From Candidatus Binatia bacterium (GTDB taxonomy: Bacteria; Desulfobacterota; Binatia; UBA12015): 64,000 nt of DNA. The notes below the pieces were generated by a model. That model did no database searches, was not told the origin of the DNA, and saw nothing but the letters and a program-made list of their open reading frames with translations. The position numbers and the translations under genes were made by a program. Shown one piece after another: positions 8,246-17,336 of the stretch (positions within the stretch are counted from its first letter, which is position 1; the number at the start of each line of letters is the position of its first letter). The DNA lies in assembly GCA_036563615.1 (NCBI GenBank), contig DATCMB010000006.1:628149-692148 (forward strand), read 5' to 3'.

Positions 8246-10258
8246 TCACGGCTGGTAGGCGACGACCTCGCTGCGTCCGTCGCCGGTGACGTCGGCGAGC
8301 AAGCAGCTCTCGCCGGCCTGACACACGGTCGTCCCGGAAGCGCCGCCGTTGGTGAAGCCGCTGCCGGTCGAGCGTGCGATGCGGGCGCTGCCCTGCGCGC
8401 GCGCGAACGCGACCACGTCGCTGCGTCCGTCACCGTCGACGTCGCCGGTCGCGAAGGCGTCGCCGCCGGCCATCTGCGCACTGGCGATCCGCTTTGCATT
8501 GACGAAGGCGCCGCCGTTCGAGCGCGCCACGTGGATCTCACCGAGCTTCGCGTCGATCTTCAGCAGGTCGCTACGGCCGTCGCCGTCGACGTCGGCGAGC
8601 TGGCACGTCGCAGGAGCCTCGCAAAGCGATGCGTGCCAGAGCTGCGGCCCCGCGAACCCGCTCCCCGTCGAGCGCGCGACCCAGACGCCGCTCGCTCGCT
8701 TGCGCTTCGGGGTGGCGATCAGATCCGCGCGGCCGTCGCCGTCGACGTCCGCGACGTGGCACGTCTGGTCGTTCGTGCACATGCGCTCGTGCCAGCGCTT
8801 GGGCGGCGCGAAGCGGTTGCCGCTCGACAGGGCGACCCACACGTCGCCGATGATCGGCTTCTCGACGCAGCTCGGCTTGTTCGGCTTGCAGCCACGGCCA
8901 CCGCGCATCGCGATCGCGTCGGCGCGTCCATCGCCGTTCACGTCGCCGAGCAGGAACGCCTTCGCGCGCCGCGCCACGCGATCGCTCCAGGCGACCGCGC
9001 CCGGATTCGGCGAGAAGCGCGTTCCGTCGGACAGCGCGACCCAGGCCCGGTGCGGCTTGCTGCGATCGATCGACACCAGGTCGGCGCGACCGTCGCCGTT
9101 CACGTCGGCGGCGAGGCAGGCCTGTCCGGTGAGGCAGAAGACGTCGTGCGCTCGCGCGCGCCCCGCTTCGTCGAGCAACGTGCGAAAGCCCGACGAGCCG
9201 TCGGTGGTGAGCGGCGCGAGCCAGACGGGATCTTCGTAAAGCAGGTGCACCGACGCGACGTCGCCGGCCGAGAGCTGGTTGGTGCGCAGCCACGTCGTGC
9301 CGTCCGGGCGCGTCAGCGTCGGACGCTCGGTGTCGATCACGAACAGCGGATCCCGGATGAACGACGGGTAGATCATGATCGAATCGAAATCGAAGGCCCC
9401 GAGGTCGACGCCGTCCGCGCCGATCTCGACGTAGGTCGCGAAGTTCGGCTCGGCGCCCGGACGCACGTTGTCCCAGTGCACGACGAGGTGCCTGTCGCGA
9501 TCGGCGCGGCTCTGCTCGTGCCAGAGCCCGACGGCGTGACCGATCTCGTGCACCACTTGCGACGTCGCGCACGCGAGGCTCAGGCGAATGAGCTGCCTGC
9601 CGCCCTGACGACCGACCGGCGAGTCGCAGCCGGGACCGGTGGTGAACTCGACGAAGTCGCCGGCCGCCGCGGCGCGCTGCGCCGGCGTCAGCTGGCGGAA
9701 GCGGAACCGCGTGTGCGTTTCCCACTGGCGGATCGCGTCGTGCACGCGCTCGGGCCAGGGCAGGGCCGGATCGATCGAGTAGGGGATCGTCATGAGCGGC
9801 CAGCGCGCGTCGCGCACCGCGCGCCCGACGCCCTGTGCGGTCGCAAGCCCGTCGTCGCTCGACATGGCGGAATCGGAACTCGTCGGGAGGACGATGTCGC
9901 CCTCGACGATGCGCTCGCCGTCGGCTGCCGTGCTGGGCACGGGCTCGAAGCCCGCGGGTTCGCAGCCGTCACGCGAGCGCAAGCTCGCGGTCGCCTCGTC
10001 GTGCGCGCGCTGGCAGTCGCGCTCGCACGCCGGACGCAGCTGCTCTCCGTCCTCGGTGCGCTCGGCGTCTTGCGCGCAGCGCGTCAGGCACTCGGCGAGA
10101 CGTCGCTCCTCGCGCGCGAACCGGACGGCGCAGCTCGCATCGTCGCTCGCACCATGCGCGTCCGTCACCGGGAACAGGATGACAAGACAAAGTTGGATGG
10201 TCGCGAGCATCGCCGTCGCGCGATGCGGAGGCGGGACCTGGATGGAGGTTGCGTTCAT
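8246..10258 (-). CDS. Secreted astacin-like zinc metalloprotease with FG-GAP repeats
   Basis: A 670-residue exported protease. From ATG 10258 it has a signal-like hydrophobic stretch (about 18-34), then a helical region with paired cysteines C57-x3-C61 and C78-x3-C82. The astacin-type catalytic domain follows (about 155-370) with zinc site HEIGHAVGLWHE at 237-248 and a Met-turn SIMIYP. The C-terminal half holds six FG-GAP/VCBS units, each with a D-[VT]-[ND]-GDGR-[AS]-[DE] calcium-binding loop, probably forming a beta-propeller that binds substrate or surface. The Met-turn has Ile where astacins usually have His. In-frame ATGs at 10411, 10399 and 10210 are alternatives; 10258 was chosen because it leaves a normal-sized signal peptide. 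A likely substrate of the T2SS encoded at 19801-29796 (inference). Confidence 0.85.
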   Translation of the reverse strand: MNATSIQVPPPHRATAMLATIQLCLVILFPVTDAHGASDDASCAVRFAREERRLAECLTRCAQDAERTEDGEQLRPACERDCQRAHDEATASLRSRDGCEPAGFEPVPSTAADGERIVEGDIVLPTSSDSAMSSDDGLATAQGVGRAVRDARWPLMTIPYSIDPALPWPERVHDAIRQWETHTRFRFRQLTPAQRAAAAGDFVEFTTGPGCDSPVGRQGGRQLIRLSLACATSQVVHEIGHAVGLWHEQSRADRDRHLVVHWDNVRPGAEPNFATYVEIGADGVDLGAFDFDSIMIYPSFIRDPLFVIDTERPTLTRPDGTTWLRTNQLSAGDVASVHLLYEDPVWLAPLTTDGSSGFRTLLDEAGRARAHDVFCLTGQACLAADVNGDGRADLVSIDRSKPHRAWVALSDGTRFSPNPGAVAWSDRVARRAKAFLLGDVNGDGRADAIAMRGGRGCKPNKPSCVEKPIIGDVWVALSSGNRFAPPKRWHERMCTNDQTCHVADVDGDGRADLIATPKRKRASGVWVARSTGSGFAGPQLWHASLCEAPATCQLADVDGDGRSDLLKIDAKLGEIHVARSNGGAFVNAKRIASAQMAGGDAFATGDVDGDGRSDVVAFARAQGSARIARSTGSGFTNGGASGTTVCQAGESCLLADVTGDGRSEVVAYQP

Positions 10259-10634
10259 GTCGTCGGGGGCAGTGGTGCCCGAGGAGCGGAGCAATGGCTG
10301 TGCCGAGAGCCTGTACGTCGACGTTTTGCGCGACGACGCGGAGAAATTGCGCAACTGCAGGATCGCGCGCAACCGGGGTGGAAGCTGTAGCTCTTTCATG
10401 AAGTCTGGCATGAGTTGCGCGTTGGCGGTCGCGAGGCGGTCGGCGCGTTCTCTCGACACGACGCCGGTTTTCGCGCTGCCCGATCCGGGGACGCGCCGGG
10501 TACGCGGCGGCATCGGCGTCGTGTAAGAACCGCCTCGTGGGGTTCTCCAGCAGGGCAGGCGAGGACGCGCCCGGATGCGCGCGTCCACCCGCACGTCGAG
10601 ACCGGCTCGCGCGTCGTCCCGGGGGCGCGCGACG
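10259..10634. other. Divergent intergenic region (376 bp)
   Basis: Between the minus-strand protease and the plus-strand glycosyltransferase. The protease frame stays open through it in minus sense, but that is common at this GC content and I see no conserved features there. It contains a palindrome TTGCGCAA at 10347-10354 with nearby AT-rich bases (GAGAAATTGC), the best candidate for a promoter/operator. No strong sigma-70 pair was found. Confidence 0.4.
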
Positions 10635-11798
10635 ATGATGCGGCTCGGCATCGTCGGACCCTTTCACCCGCTGCGCGGCGGGATCGCGCTGCACACGGCG
10701 GAGATGGCGTCTGCCGCGCGGCGTCGTGGGCACCAGGTGCGCGTGCTCTCGTACTCCCGGCTCTACCCCGACCTGTTCTTCCCCGGCCGCACGCAGCTCG
10801 ACCCGGACTCGACGCCGCTCGTCGGCAGCGACGTGCCGCGCGCCGCGCTGATCGCCTCGAGCGCGCCGTGGACGTGGCCGCGCGCCGCCGCCTGGCTCGT
10901 CGGCGGCTCACCCGAGGTGGTCGTGCTGCAGCGCTGGCACCCGTTCTTCGCGCCGGCGCTCGCGACCATCGCCGCGCGCGCGCGTGCCGCCGGGGCGCGC
11001 ATCGTCTGGATGGTGCACAACGCGAGGCCGCACGAGGGCCGCGCGGCGCCATGGCGACCGCTGCTGACGCTCGGCATGCGCCGCGGCGACGTATGCTTGA
11101 CGCACGCGTCGAGCGAGCTCGAGGCGCTGCGGAAGCTCGGCGTCGCGGCCGAGCTGCGCGTCGTGACGCACCCCGCGCCGTCGATCGTGCCGAAGAACGT
11201 CGACGGCGCCGAGGCGCGCCGCGCGCTCCGGATCCCCGACGACGCGGTCGTCTTCCTCTTCTTCGGCTACGTGCGGCGCTACAAGGGCGTCGACGTGCTG
11301 CTCGAGGCGCTGTCCCGCCTCTCCGACGACGGGCCGCCGTGGCACGCTCTGATCGCGGGCGAGTGGTACATCGACCGCACCGCGGCGGATCGCGCGGTCG
11401 CGCGCCCGCCGCTCGCGGGACGGGTCACGATCCTCGACGGCTATCTGTCGACGTCGGACGCCGCCCGCTGCTTCGCCGCCTCGACGGTCGTCGTGCTGCC
11501 GTACCGCTCGGGGACGCAGTCGGGCGTCGTGCCGCTCGCCTACGCACACGGACGCGGCGTCGTCACGACGCGCGTCGGCGGGCTCGCCGAAGCGGTGCGC
11601 GACGGCGAGACCGGGCTGCTCGTGCCGCCCGAGGATCCCGCGGCGCTCGCCGCCGCGCTCGACGAGATCCGTCGCGGACGGCGCTTCGACCCGCAGGAGA
11701 TCGCTGCCGCCTACGCGCGCAGCGGCTGGGAGCGCTTCGTCGAGGTGCTCGAGGAGATCGCGGCGCCGCCGAACGTCAAGAGCCGCGCCGCGAGCTGA
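10635..11798 (+). CDS. GT4-family glycosyltransferase
   Basis: 387-residue retaining glycosyltransferase (GT-B fold), transferring a sugar from a nucleotide donor in the cytoplasm. The N-terminal acceptor domain opens with MRLGIVGPFHPLRGGIALH, where the GG loop is typical. The C-terminal donor domain has FGYVRRYKGVDVLLEAL and the late signature around YRSGTQSGVVPLAYAHGRGVV...GGLAEAVRDGETGLLV, which includes the nucleotide-sugar-binding E. Starts at 10635 and 10638 (ATG ATG) are equally possible; an upstream start at 10575 would add an Arg/Ser-rich tail and is less likely. Its 3' end overlaps the convergent gene by 23 bp. Confidence 0.88.
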   Translation: MMRLGIVGPFHPLRGGIALHTAEMASAARRRGHQVRVLSYSRLYPDLFFPGRTQLDPDSTPLVGSDVPRAALIASSAPWTWPRAAAWLVGGSPEVVVLQRWHPFFAPALATIAARARAAGARIVWMVHNARPHEGRAAPWRPLLTLGMRRGDVCLTHASSELEALRKLGVAAELRVVTHPAPSIVPKNVDGAEARRALRIPDDAVVFLFFGYVRRYKGVDVLLEALSRLSDDGPPWHALIAGEWYIDRTAADRAVARPPLAGRVTILDGYLSTSDAARCFAASTVVVLPYRSGTQSGVVPLAYAHGRGVVTTRVGGLAEAVRDGETGLLVPPEDPAALAAALDEIRRGRRFDPQEIAAAYARSGWERFVEVLEEIAAPPNVKSRAAS

Positions 11799-14700
11799 GC
11801 GCCGCCAGATCGGCCTGCGCGGTCGCGTTGTCCGGATCGAGCGTCAAGACCATGCGCAGCAGGCTCTCGCCGCTCGTCTCGTCGCCGCGCCAGATCGCGG
11901 CGCGTGCTTGACGGTGCAGCAGGACGGCGTGGTTGTGCTGCGTGCGCTCGGCATTGCGCCGCGCGCGCTCCGCGTCGTCGGCGCGGCCGAGCGCGTCATA
12001 CGCTTGCGCGAGCAGCAGCCAGCCCTCGACCCAGTTGGCGTTCTCGGCGAGCAGGTAGCGCTCGAGCGCGGCGCGCGCCTCGTCGGGACGCCCGGTGTAG
12101 AGCGCGAGGCGTCCGTCGTGCTGCAGCAGCTCGGGATCGAACGCGACGAGCGACGAAGCGAGCAGCGGCGTCAGCGCCGCGCGCGCCTCCTCGTAGCGGC
12201 CGAGGCCGACCAGCGCGTGCACGCGCATGCCCTGCGCGCGGGTCGCGCCGGGATCGCGCGCCAGCGCCTCCTCGGCGTCGCGCAGCGCGTCCGCCCAGCG
12301 CTCGTCCGAGAGCGCCAGCTCGGCGCGCAGCTGCAGGATCTCCGGCGCGCCGGGCGCGATCGTGAGCGCCTCGTCGAGCGACGCGATCTGGTCGTCGAGC
12401 GCGAGGCGGCCGTCCTTGTCGAGCGCGCGCGCGATCACGACCGCGGCCGCGATCGCGTGTCCCGCGCGCCCCTCGCGGGTCGCGTCGCGCAGCAGCTTCG
12501 TCGCGACCTCGGTCGCCGCGCGGCGCTGCGCGTAGGACAGCGCGAGCGCGCCGAGGGTCTCCGCGTCGAGCGGCTCGCCGACCGCGCGCAGCAGCGGCAG
12601 CACGCCCTGCGGCGCGACCTCGGAGAACGCGCTCCAGTTCGGCCGCACGGTCTCCTCGTGCAGCATCCACGGCGTGCCGAGCTCGATGTGCAGGTTGTCG
12701 TCGGTGTTGACGACCTTCGCTCTCGCGGCGAGCTTCGCGGTGTCGGCAGGAAGCAAGCGCACGAGGCTCCACAGGTCCATGGTGGAGAACGTGCCGACGC
12801 GCTCGAGGTCGGCGCGCACGCTCTCCGGCAGGTTCTCCCAGCGCGGCAGGTCGTCGCGCGTCAGCGGACGGTCGGTCGCGAGCAGCAGCAGGTCGGGATT
12901 CAGATCGGAGTGCGCGAAGGCGTAGACGTACGCGAACTGCTCGTGCAGCGCCGCGAGGATCGAGTACAGCGCGTCCGGCTCGAGCGAGTAGAGCTGCACC
13001 CACTGCAGGAGGCGTCCGCCCGGCGCCAGCGCACGCTTCGCGATCGCGAAGAACTCGCACGTGAACAGGTTCGCGACCCCGCTCATCCAGGGGTTCGACG
13101 GCTCGGACACGATGACGTCGTACTTCTCGGGCGTCGAGGCGAGGTGCGTGCGCGCGTCGTCCAGGATGAGACGCACGCGCGGATCGTCGAGCGGCCGCCC
13201 GCTCTGCGCGTCGAAGAAGCGCGAGGCTTCGATGATCGCCGGCTCGATCTCGACGGCGTCGATGCGCTCGACGCCCGGATGGCGCGCGACCGAGCCGACC
13301 GTCACGCCCGACGCGTAGCCGATCACCAGCACCTTCTTCGCCGGCGGGCCGAACAGCATCGGCACCTCGCCGAGCAGCACCTGCGTCGGCATGTCGCCGA
13401 GGCTCGAGGCGTCGATCTTGCCATTGACGCGCAGCATGACGATGCCGCCCTCGCGCTCGACCGAGACCGTCGTGTTCAGGCCGTCGCGGTAGAAGAGCAG
13501 CTCGTTGCCCGGCACGCCGTCGAGGGGTTGCGACTCGAGTCCGAAGTCGAGCGCGCTGTCGGGCGTGCGGAACACGCCGCGCGTCAGCGCGACGTGGTCG
13601 AACGGGATCGGCACGACGAGCAGCAGCGCCGCGGCGCCGAGCGCGGCCCACGCGAGGCCGCGCTGCGTTGGCTGCGTGCGTCGCGAAGCGAGCAGCAGCG
13701 CGCCCGCCGCGGCGAGGTTCAGCGCGCCGCCGAGCGCAAGCGTGTCGCGCAGCCCGAGCAGCGGGATCAGCACGAAGCCGGTCGCGAACGCGCCGCTCGC
13801 GGAGCCGAGGGTGTTCGCGAAGTACACCTTGCCGACCGCGTCGCCGGCGTCGCCCGTGCCGCTCGCGACGAGACGCGTGACGAGCGGGAACAGGCCGCCC
13901 AGCACGAGCGTCGGCGGCAGCATCGCGAGCACCGACAGCACGACCTGCGCCTCGGTGAGGTGCGTGCTGCCGAGGCCGCTCCACTCGATCCAGGCGAGCA
14001 GCAGCGTCGGCAGGTGCGGCAGCGCGAGCGTCGTCGCGAGCCCGAGGAGCGCGAGCGCGACCATGCCGCCTTCGAGGAGCGCGAGCGGTGCCGCGGTGCG
14101 CTCGATCCAGCGCCGGAAGAGCAGGCTGCCGAGCGCGATGCCGGCGAGGAACGCGCCGAGCATCGACGCGAACGCGTAGATCGAGGAGCCGAGCACGACG
14201 GCCAGCGCGCGCGTCCACGCGACCTCGTAGAGCAGCGCGGTGAAGCCGACCGTCGCGTAGGTCACGAGCAGGACCCAGGTCGGCAGCGCGCGCTCCCCGC
14301 CGTGCGCGGCACGCACGGGAGCGACGCCAACAGACGCCGCAGAAGGTGTTGCGCCGGAGCGGTCGACGAGCGGCGCCACCACGAGCAGCGCGACCGCCCC
14401 GACGCCGAGGTCGAGCAGCGCGCCGAACCAGTTGGTGCGCGTGAGCCCGAGCGTCGGGAAGAGGACGAAGGTCGCGAGGAAGACGCCGGCCACGGCGCCC
14501 AGCGTGTTGAGCCCGTAGAGCAGCCCGGTGCTCGCGGCGATCCGTGCGTCGCGCCGCACCAGCGCCTCGACGACGATCGGCAGGGTCGCGCCCATCAGCA
14601 CCGTCGGCACGAGGAGAAGCAGCAGCACGACCACGAAGCGGCACAGCGCCGCCGGCCAGAACCCCATGCCGTAGAGCACCTCGCGGTCGAGCGTCGGCAG

Positions 14701-15027
14701 CCAAGTGAGCAGCCACGGCACGGCGAGCGCGTAGGCGCCGATCGCCATCTCGATCCAGCCGTAGGCGCGCACGCCGTCGCGCAGCCGGCCGGCGACGCGG
14801 CCGCCGGCGAGGCCGCCCAGGCCGAGCCCGAGCATGTAAGCGACGAGGATCGTGCTCGCCGCGAGGGTCGTCGACCCGAAGACGAGGCGGAGCTCGCGCG
14901 TCCACACCACCTCGAGCGCGAGGCTCCCCATCCCCGAGGCGAGGAAGCACGCGCCGACCATCGCGCGACCGCGGAACCCGAGCGACGTCTGCGCTGCTGG
15001 CGAGTTCACGCGCAGACGCGCTAGCAC
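11776..15027 (-). CDS. Fused multi-spanning membrane protein / spermidine-synthase-like / TPR protein
   Basis: A 1083-residue fusion. Residues about 20-480 hold roughly twelve or more hydrophobic helices in two similar halves (the motifs ASGMGSLALEVVWTRELRLVFGS and YATVGFTALLYEVAWTRALAVVLGS repeat at 30 and 260). Residues about 490-760 form a spermidine-synthase-like methyltransferase fold: FYRDGLNTTVSVE, the nucleotide loop VLVIGYASGVTVGSV, VEIEPAIIEASRFF, DPRVRLILDDARTHL and VSEPSNPWMSG. The last ~200 residues are TPR helices (YEEARAALTPLL, WVEGWLLLAQAYDALGRADDAERA). Whether it makes polyamines is unknown; the GGGDG-type loop is altered to GYASG. It is convergent with the GT4 gene and divergent from the GT fusion at 15111. 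Confidence 0.85.
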   Translation of the reverse strand: MLARLRVNSPAAQTSLGFRGRAMVGACFLASGMGSLALEVVWTRELRLVFGSTTLAASTILVAYMLGLGLGGLAGGRVAGRLRDGVRAYGWIEMAIGAYALAVPWLLTWLPTLDREVLYGMGFWPAALCRFVVVLLLLLVPTVLMGATLPIVVEALVRRDARIAASTGLLYGLNTLGAVAGVFLATFVLFPTLGLTRTNWFGALLDLGVGAVALLVVAPLVDRSGATPSAASVGVAPVRAAHGGERALPTWVLLVTYATVGFTALLYEVAWTRALAVVLGSSIYAFASMLGAFLAGIALGSLLFRRWIERTAAPLALLEGGMVALALLGLATTLALPHLPTLLLAWIEWSGLGSTHLTEAQVVLSVLAMLPPTLVLGGLFPLVTRLVASGTGDAGDAVGKVYFANTLGSASGAFATGFVLIPLLGLRDTLALGGALNLAAAGALLLASRRTQPTQRGLAWAALGAAALLLVVPIPFDHVALTRGVFRTPDSALDFGLESQPLDGVPGNELLFYRDGLNTTVSVEREGGIVMLRVNGKIDASSLGDMPTQVLLGEVPMLFGPPAKKVLVIGYASGVTVGSVARHPGVERIDAVEIEPAIIEASRFFDAQSGRPLDDPRVRLILDDARTHLASTPEKYDVIVSEPSNPWMSGVANLFTCEFFAIAKRALAPGGRLLQWVQLYSLEPDALYSILAALHEQFAYVYAFAHSDLNPDLLLLATDRPLTRDDLPRWENLPESVRADLERVGTFSTMDLWSLVRLLPADTAKLAARAKVVNTDDNLHIELGTPWMLHEETVRPNWSAFSEVAPQGVLPLLRAVGEPLDAETLGALALSYAQRRAATEVATKLLRDATREGRAGHAIAAAVVIARALDKDGRLALDDQIASLDEALTIAPGAPEILQLRAELALSDERWADALRDAEEALARDPGATRAQGMRVHALVGLGRYEEARAALTPLLASSLVAFDPELLQHDGRLALYTGRPDEARAALERYLLAENANWVEGWLLLAQAYDALGRADDAERARRNAERTQHNHAVLLHRQARAAIWRGDETSGESLLRMVLTLDPDNATAQADLAALSSRRGS

Positions 15028-15110
15028 AGCCGCGCAGCGCCGGGCGAGCCGGGATCGTCGTCGCGGCGACGCGGTGGCCGCCCTCGAGTGGGTACGCTAG
15101 ACCGTGCGCC

Positions 15111-17333
15111 GTGCGGATCGCGGTGGTGGTGCACGGATACCCGCCGCTCGAAGCCGCCGGCGTCGAGCTGGTCGCGAAGGAGCAGGCGGACGCGCTCGCG
15201 GCGCGCGGCCACGAGGTGTCGGTGTTCGCCCGCACGCTGGATCCCGCACGCGAGGACGGCGCCTGGTCCGACGACGTGGTCGACGGCGTGCCGGTGCGCC
15301 GCGTGGTGAGCAACTACGCGCCGCGCACGCCGTTTCGCGAGTACTACGACAATCACCGCTTCGACGACGCGTTTCGCACCTTTCTGCGCGAGCGTCGTCC
15401 CGACGTGGTGCACGCGCAGCACCTCATCCTGTTCTCGCCGAACCTGCTCGCGATCGCGCGCGAGGAGGGCTGCGCCGTCGTGCTGTCGCTGCACGACGCG
15501 TTCTACCTCTGTCACCGCATCTTCCTGCTCGATCACGAGGAGCGGCGCTGCCCCGGGCCGGACGCCGGCGCGCGCTGCGTCGCGTGCCTCGCGGACGTCG
15601 GCGGCAGCGAGGATGCGCGCCATCGCTTCGACTACATGGCGCGCATGCTCGCCGTGCCCGACGCGCTGGTGGCGCCGTCGCAGGCGCTCGCGCGGCGCTA
15701 CGCGAGCGAGCTGCCGTTTCTCGAGGGGCGGATCGTGGTCGTCGATCCGGGGCTCGCGCGCGTGCCGGCGCGGGTCGAGCGCGCGCGCGGTGCGCGTGAT
15801 CGCGTGCGCTTCCTCTTCATCGGCACCTGGCTGCCGCACAAGGGGCTCGACCTGCTGCTCGATGCGCTGCGTGCGCTCGACTTAGAGCGCTGGGAGCTCG
15901 CGGTGTACGGCGCGCCCGTGTACGGGCACGAGGAGTGGCTCGAGCGGCTGCGCGCGGCGACGCGCGAGCTGCCGGTTAACTGGCGCGGCGCGTTCGCGCC
16001 GAACGAGCTCGACGCCGTGCTCGGCGCTTCCGACGTCCTCGTGCTGCCGTCGCGCTGCGACGAGTCGTACTCGCGGGTCGTCCGCGAAGCGCGGGCAGCC
16101 GGCCTCGCGGTGGTCGCGCCCGCGACCGGAGGACCGGCGGACGCGCTGCGCGACGGCGTCGACGCGCTGCTCGTGCCGCCGTGCGACGTCGCTGCGCTCA
16201 CCAAGGTGCTCGCGCGTCTGACCGACGACGCCGCGCTGCGCGAGCGCCTCGCGTCCGCGCCCGCGCGCTGGCCGACGGTCGCGGAAGCCGCCGAGCGTCT
16301 CGAGCACGTCTATCAGGACGCGCTCGCGCGTCGCGCGTCACGCGTGCGCGACGGTCGCCCCGCGCCCACGAAGGTCACGGTCGCCTACGTCACGAAGAAC
16401 GGCGCCGAGTGGCTGGACGAATCGCTGCGCATGGTGCGCGCGCAGGAGGGGCCGTTCGAGCTCGTCGAGATCCTCGCCGTCGACTCGGGCTCGACCGACG
16501 GCACGCTCGAGCTGCTCGCGCGCCACGACGTGCACACGATCCGCATCCCGCCCGAGGAGTTCGGCCACGGCCGGACGCGCAACCTCGCGGCGCGCGAGGC
16601 GACCGGTGACGTCGTCGTATTCTTGACGCAGGACGCGTCGCCCGCGAACTCCGGCTGGCTCGCGCCGCTCGTGCGCGCGCTCGAGGACGATCCGCTGCTC
16701 GCCGGGGTGTGGAGCCGTCACGAGCCGCGTCCGGGGTGCCATCCGATGGAGTGGCGCAACCTCGTCGAGTTCCCGCTGTTCCGCGACACCCCGACCGGGC
16801 TGCGCGTGTCCTCGGCGCGCGGCAACCCCGACTACGCCGCGCACCCCGAGATCTACTACTGGTTCTCGAACAACAGCTCGGCGTTCCGCCGCGACGTGCT
16901 GCTGCGCTGGCCGTTTCCCGATGTCGAGTTCGCCGAGGATCAGGCGTGGGCGCGGCTCGTGCTCGAAGCGGGCTTTCGCACGGCGCTGGTCGGAGATTCC
17001 CTGATCCTGCACTCGCACGCGTACTCGCCGTGGACCAACTTGCAGCGCAACTTCGATCACGCGCGCGCCATGGCGGAGGACCTCGGACAGTCGGACGACT
17101 TGACGCTGTCCGAAGCGGTGCGCGCGGCGCTGCGCGAGACGCGACGCGACGTCGCCTTCTGGGCGCGCTTCCGCAACCGGACGCGGCTGCGGGTCGCCGT
17201 GCGCTGGGGCGCGATCGCGCTCGCGTACCACCTCGGCGCGTTCGTCGGACGCTGGCTCGGTCCGCGCGCCGTGCACCTGCCCGAAGCGTTGATGGGTCGC
17301 TTGTCGCTGCACGAGCGCTTGCGCGCCGGCTGA
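15111..17333 (+). CDS. Two-domain glycosyltransferase (GT4 fused to GT2)
   Basis: A 740-residue cytoplasmic enzyme with two sugar-transfer domains. Residues 1-400 are GT4: MRIAVVVHGYPPLEAAGVE at the start, FIGTWLPHKGLDLLLDAL, and VLVLPSRCDESYSRVVREARAAG with ATGGPADALRDG. Residues about 415-740 are GT2 of the rhamnosyltransferase-like type: VTVAYVTKNGAEWLDESL, AVDSGSTDGTLELL, FGHGRTRNLAAREATGDVVVFLTQDA and the late FAEDQAWARLVLEAG, giving the ED motif. The start is GTG 15111; no ATG fits. It is followed after 3 bp by the next glycosyltransferase gene. Adding two sugars in turn to one acceptor is the likely reason for fusion (inference). Confidence 0.87.
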   Translation: MRIAVVVHGYPPLEAAGVELVAKEQADALAARGHEVSVFARTLDPAREDGAWSDDVVDGVPVRRVVSNYAPRTPFREYYDNHRFDDAFRTFLRERRPDVVHAQHLILFSPNLLAIAREEGCAVVLSLHDAFYLCHRIFLLDHEERRCPGPDAGARCVACLADVGGSEDARHRFDYMARMLAVPDALVAPSQALARRYASELPFLEGRIVVVDPGLARVPARVERARGARDRVRFLFIGTWLPHKGLDLLLDALRALDLERWELAVYGAPVYGHEEWLERLRAATRELPVNWRGAFAPNELDAVLGASDVLVLPSRCDESYSRVVREARAAGLAVVAPATGGPADALRDGVDALLVPPCDVAALTKVLARLTDDAALRERLASAPARWPTVAEAAERLEHVYQDALARRASRVRDGRPAPTKVTVAYVTKNGAEWLDESLRMVRAQEGPFELVEILAVDSGSTDGTLELLARHDVHTIRIPPEEFGHGRTRNLAAREATGDVVVFLTQDASPANSGWLAPLVRALEDDPLLAGVWSRHEPRPGCHPMEWRNLVEFPLFRDTPTGLRVSSARGNPDYAAHPEIYYWFSNNSSAFRRDVLLRWPFPDVEFAEDQAWARLVLEAGFRTALVGDSLILHSHAYSPWTNLQRNFDHARAMAEDLGQSDDLTLSEAVRAALRETRRDVAFWARFRNRTRLRVAVRWGAIALAYHLGAFVGRWLGPRAVHLPEALMGRLSLHERLRAG

Positions 17334-17336
17334 GGC

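Noticed and set aside
11908-15024. A 1038-residue plus-strand reading frame opposite the membrane/spermidine-synthase fusion
   Set aside because: It is full of Arg/Glu/Gln/His repeats without domains and mirrors the minus-strand gene, whose protein shows clear motifs. It is a shadow caused by high GC.
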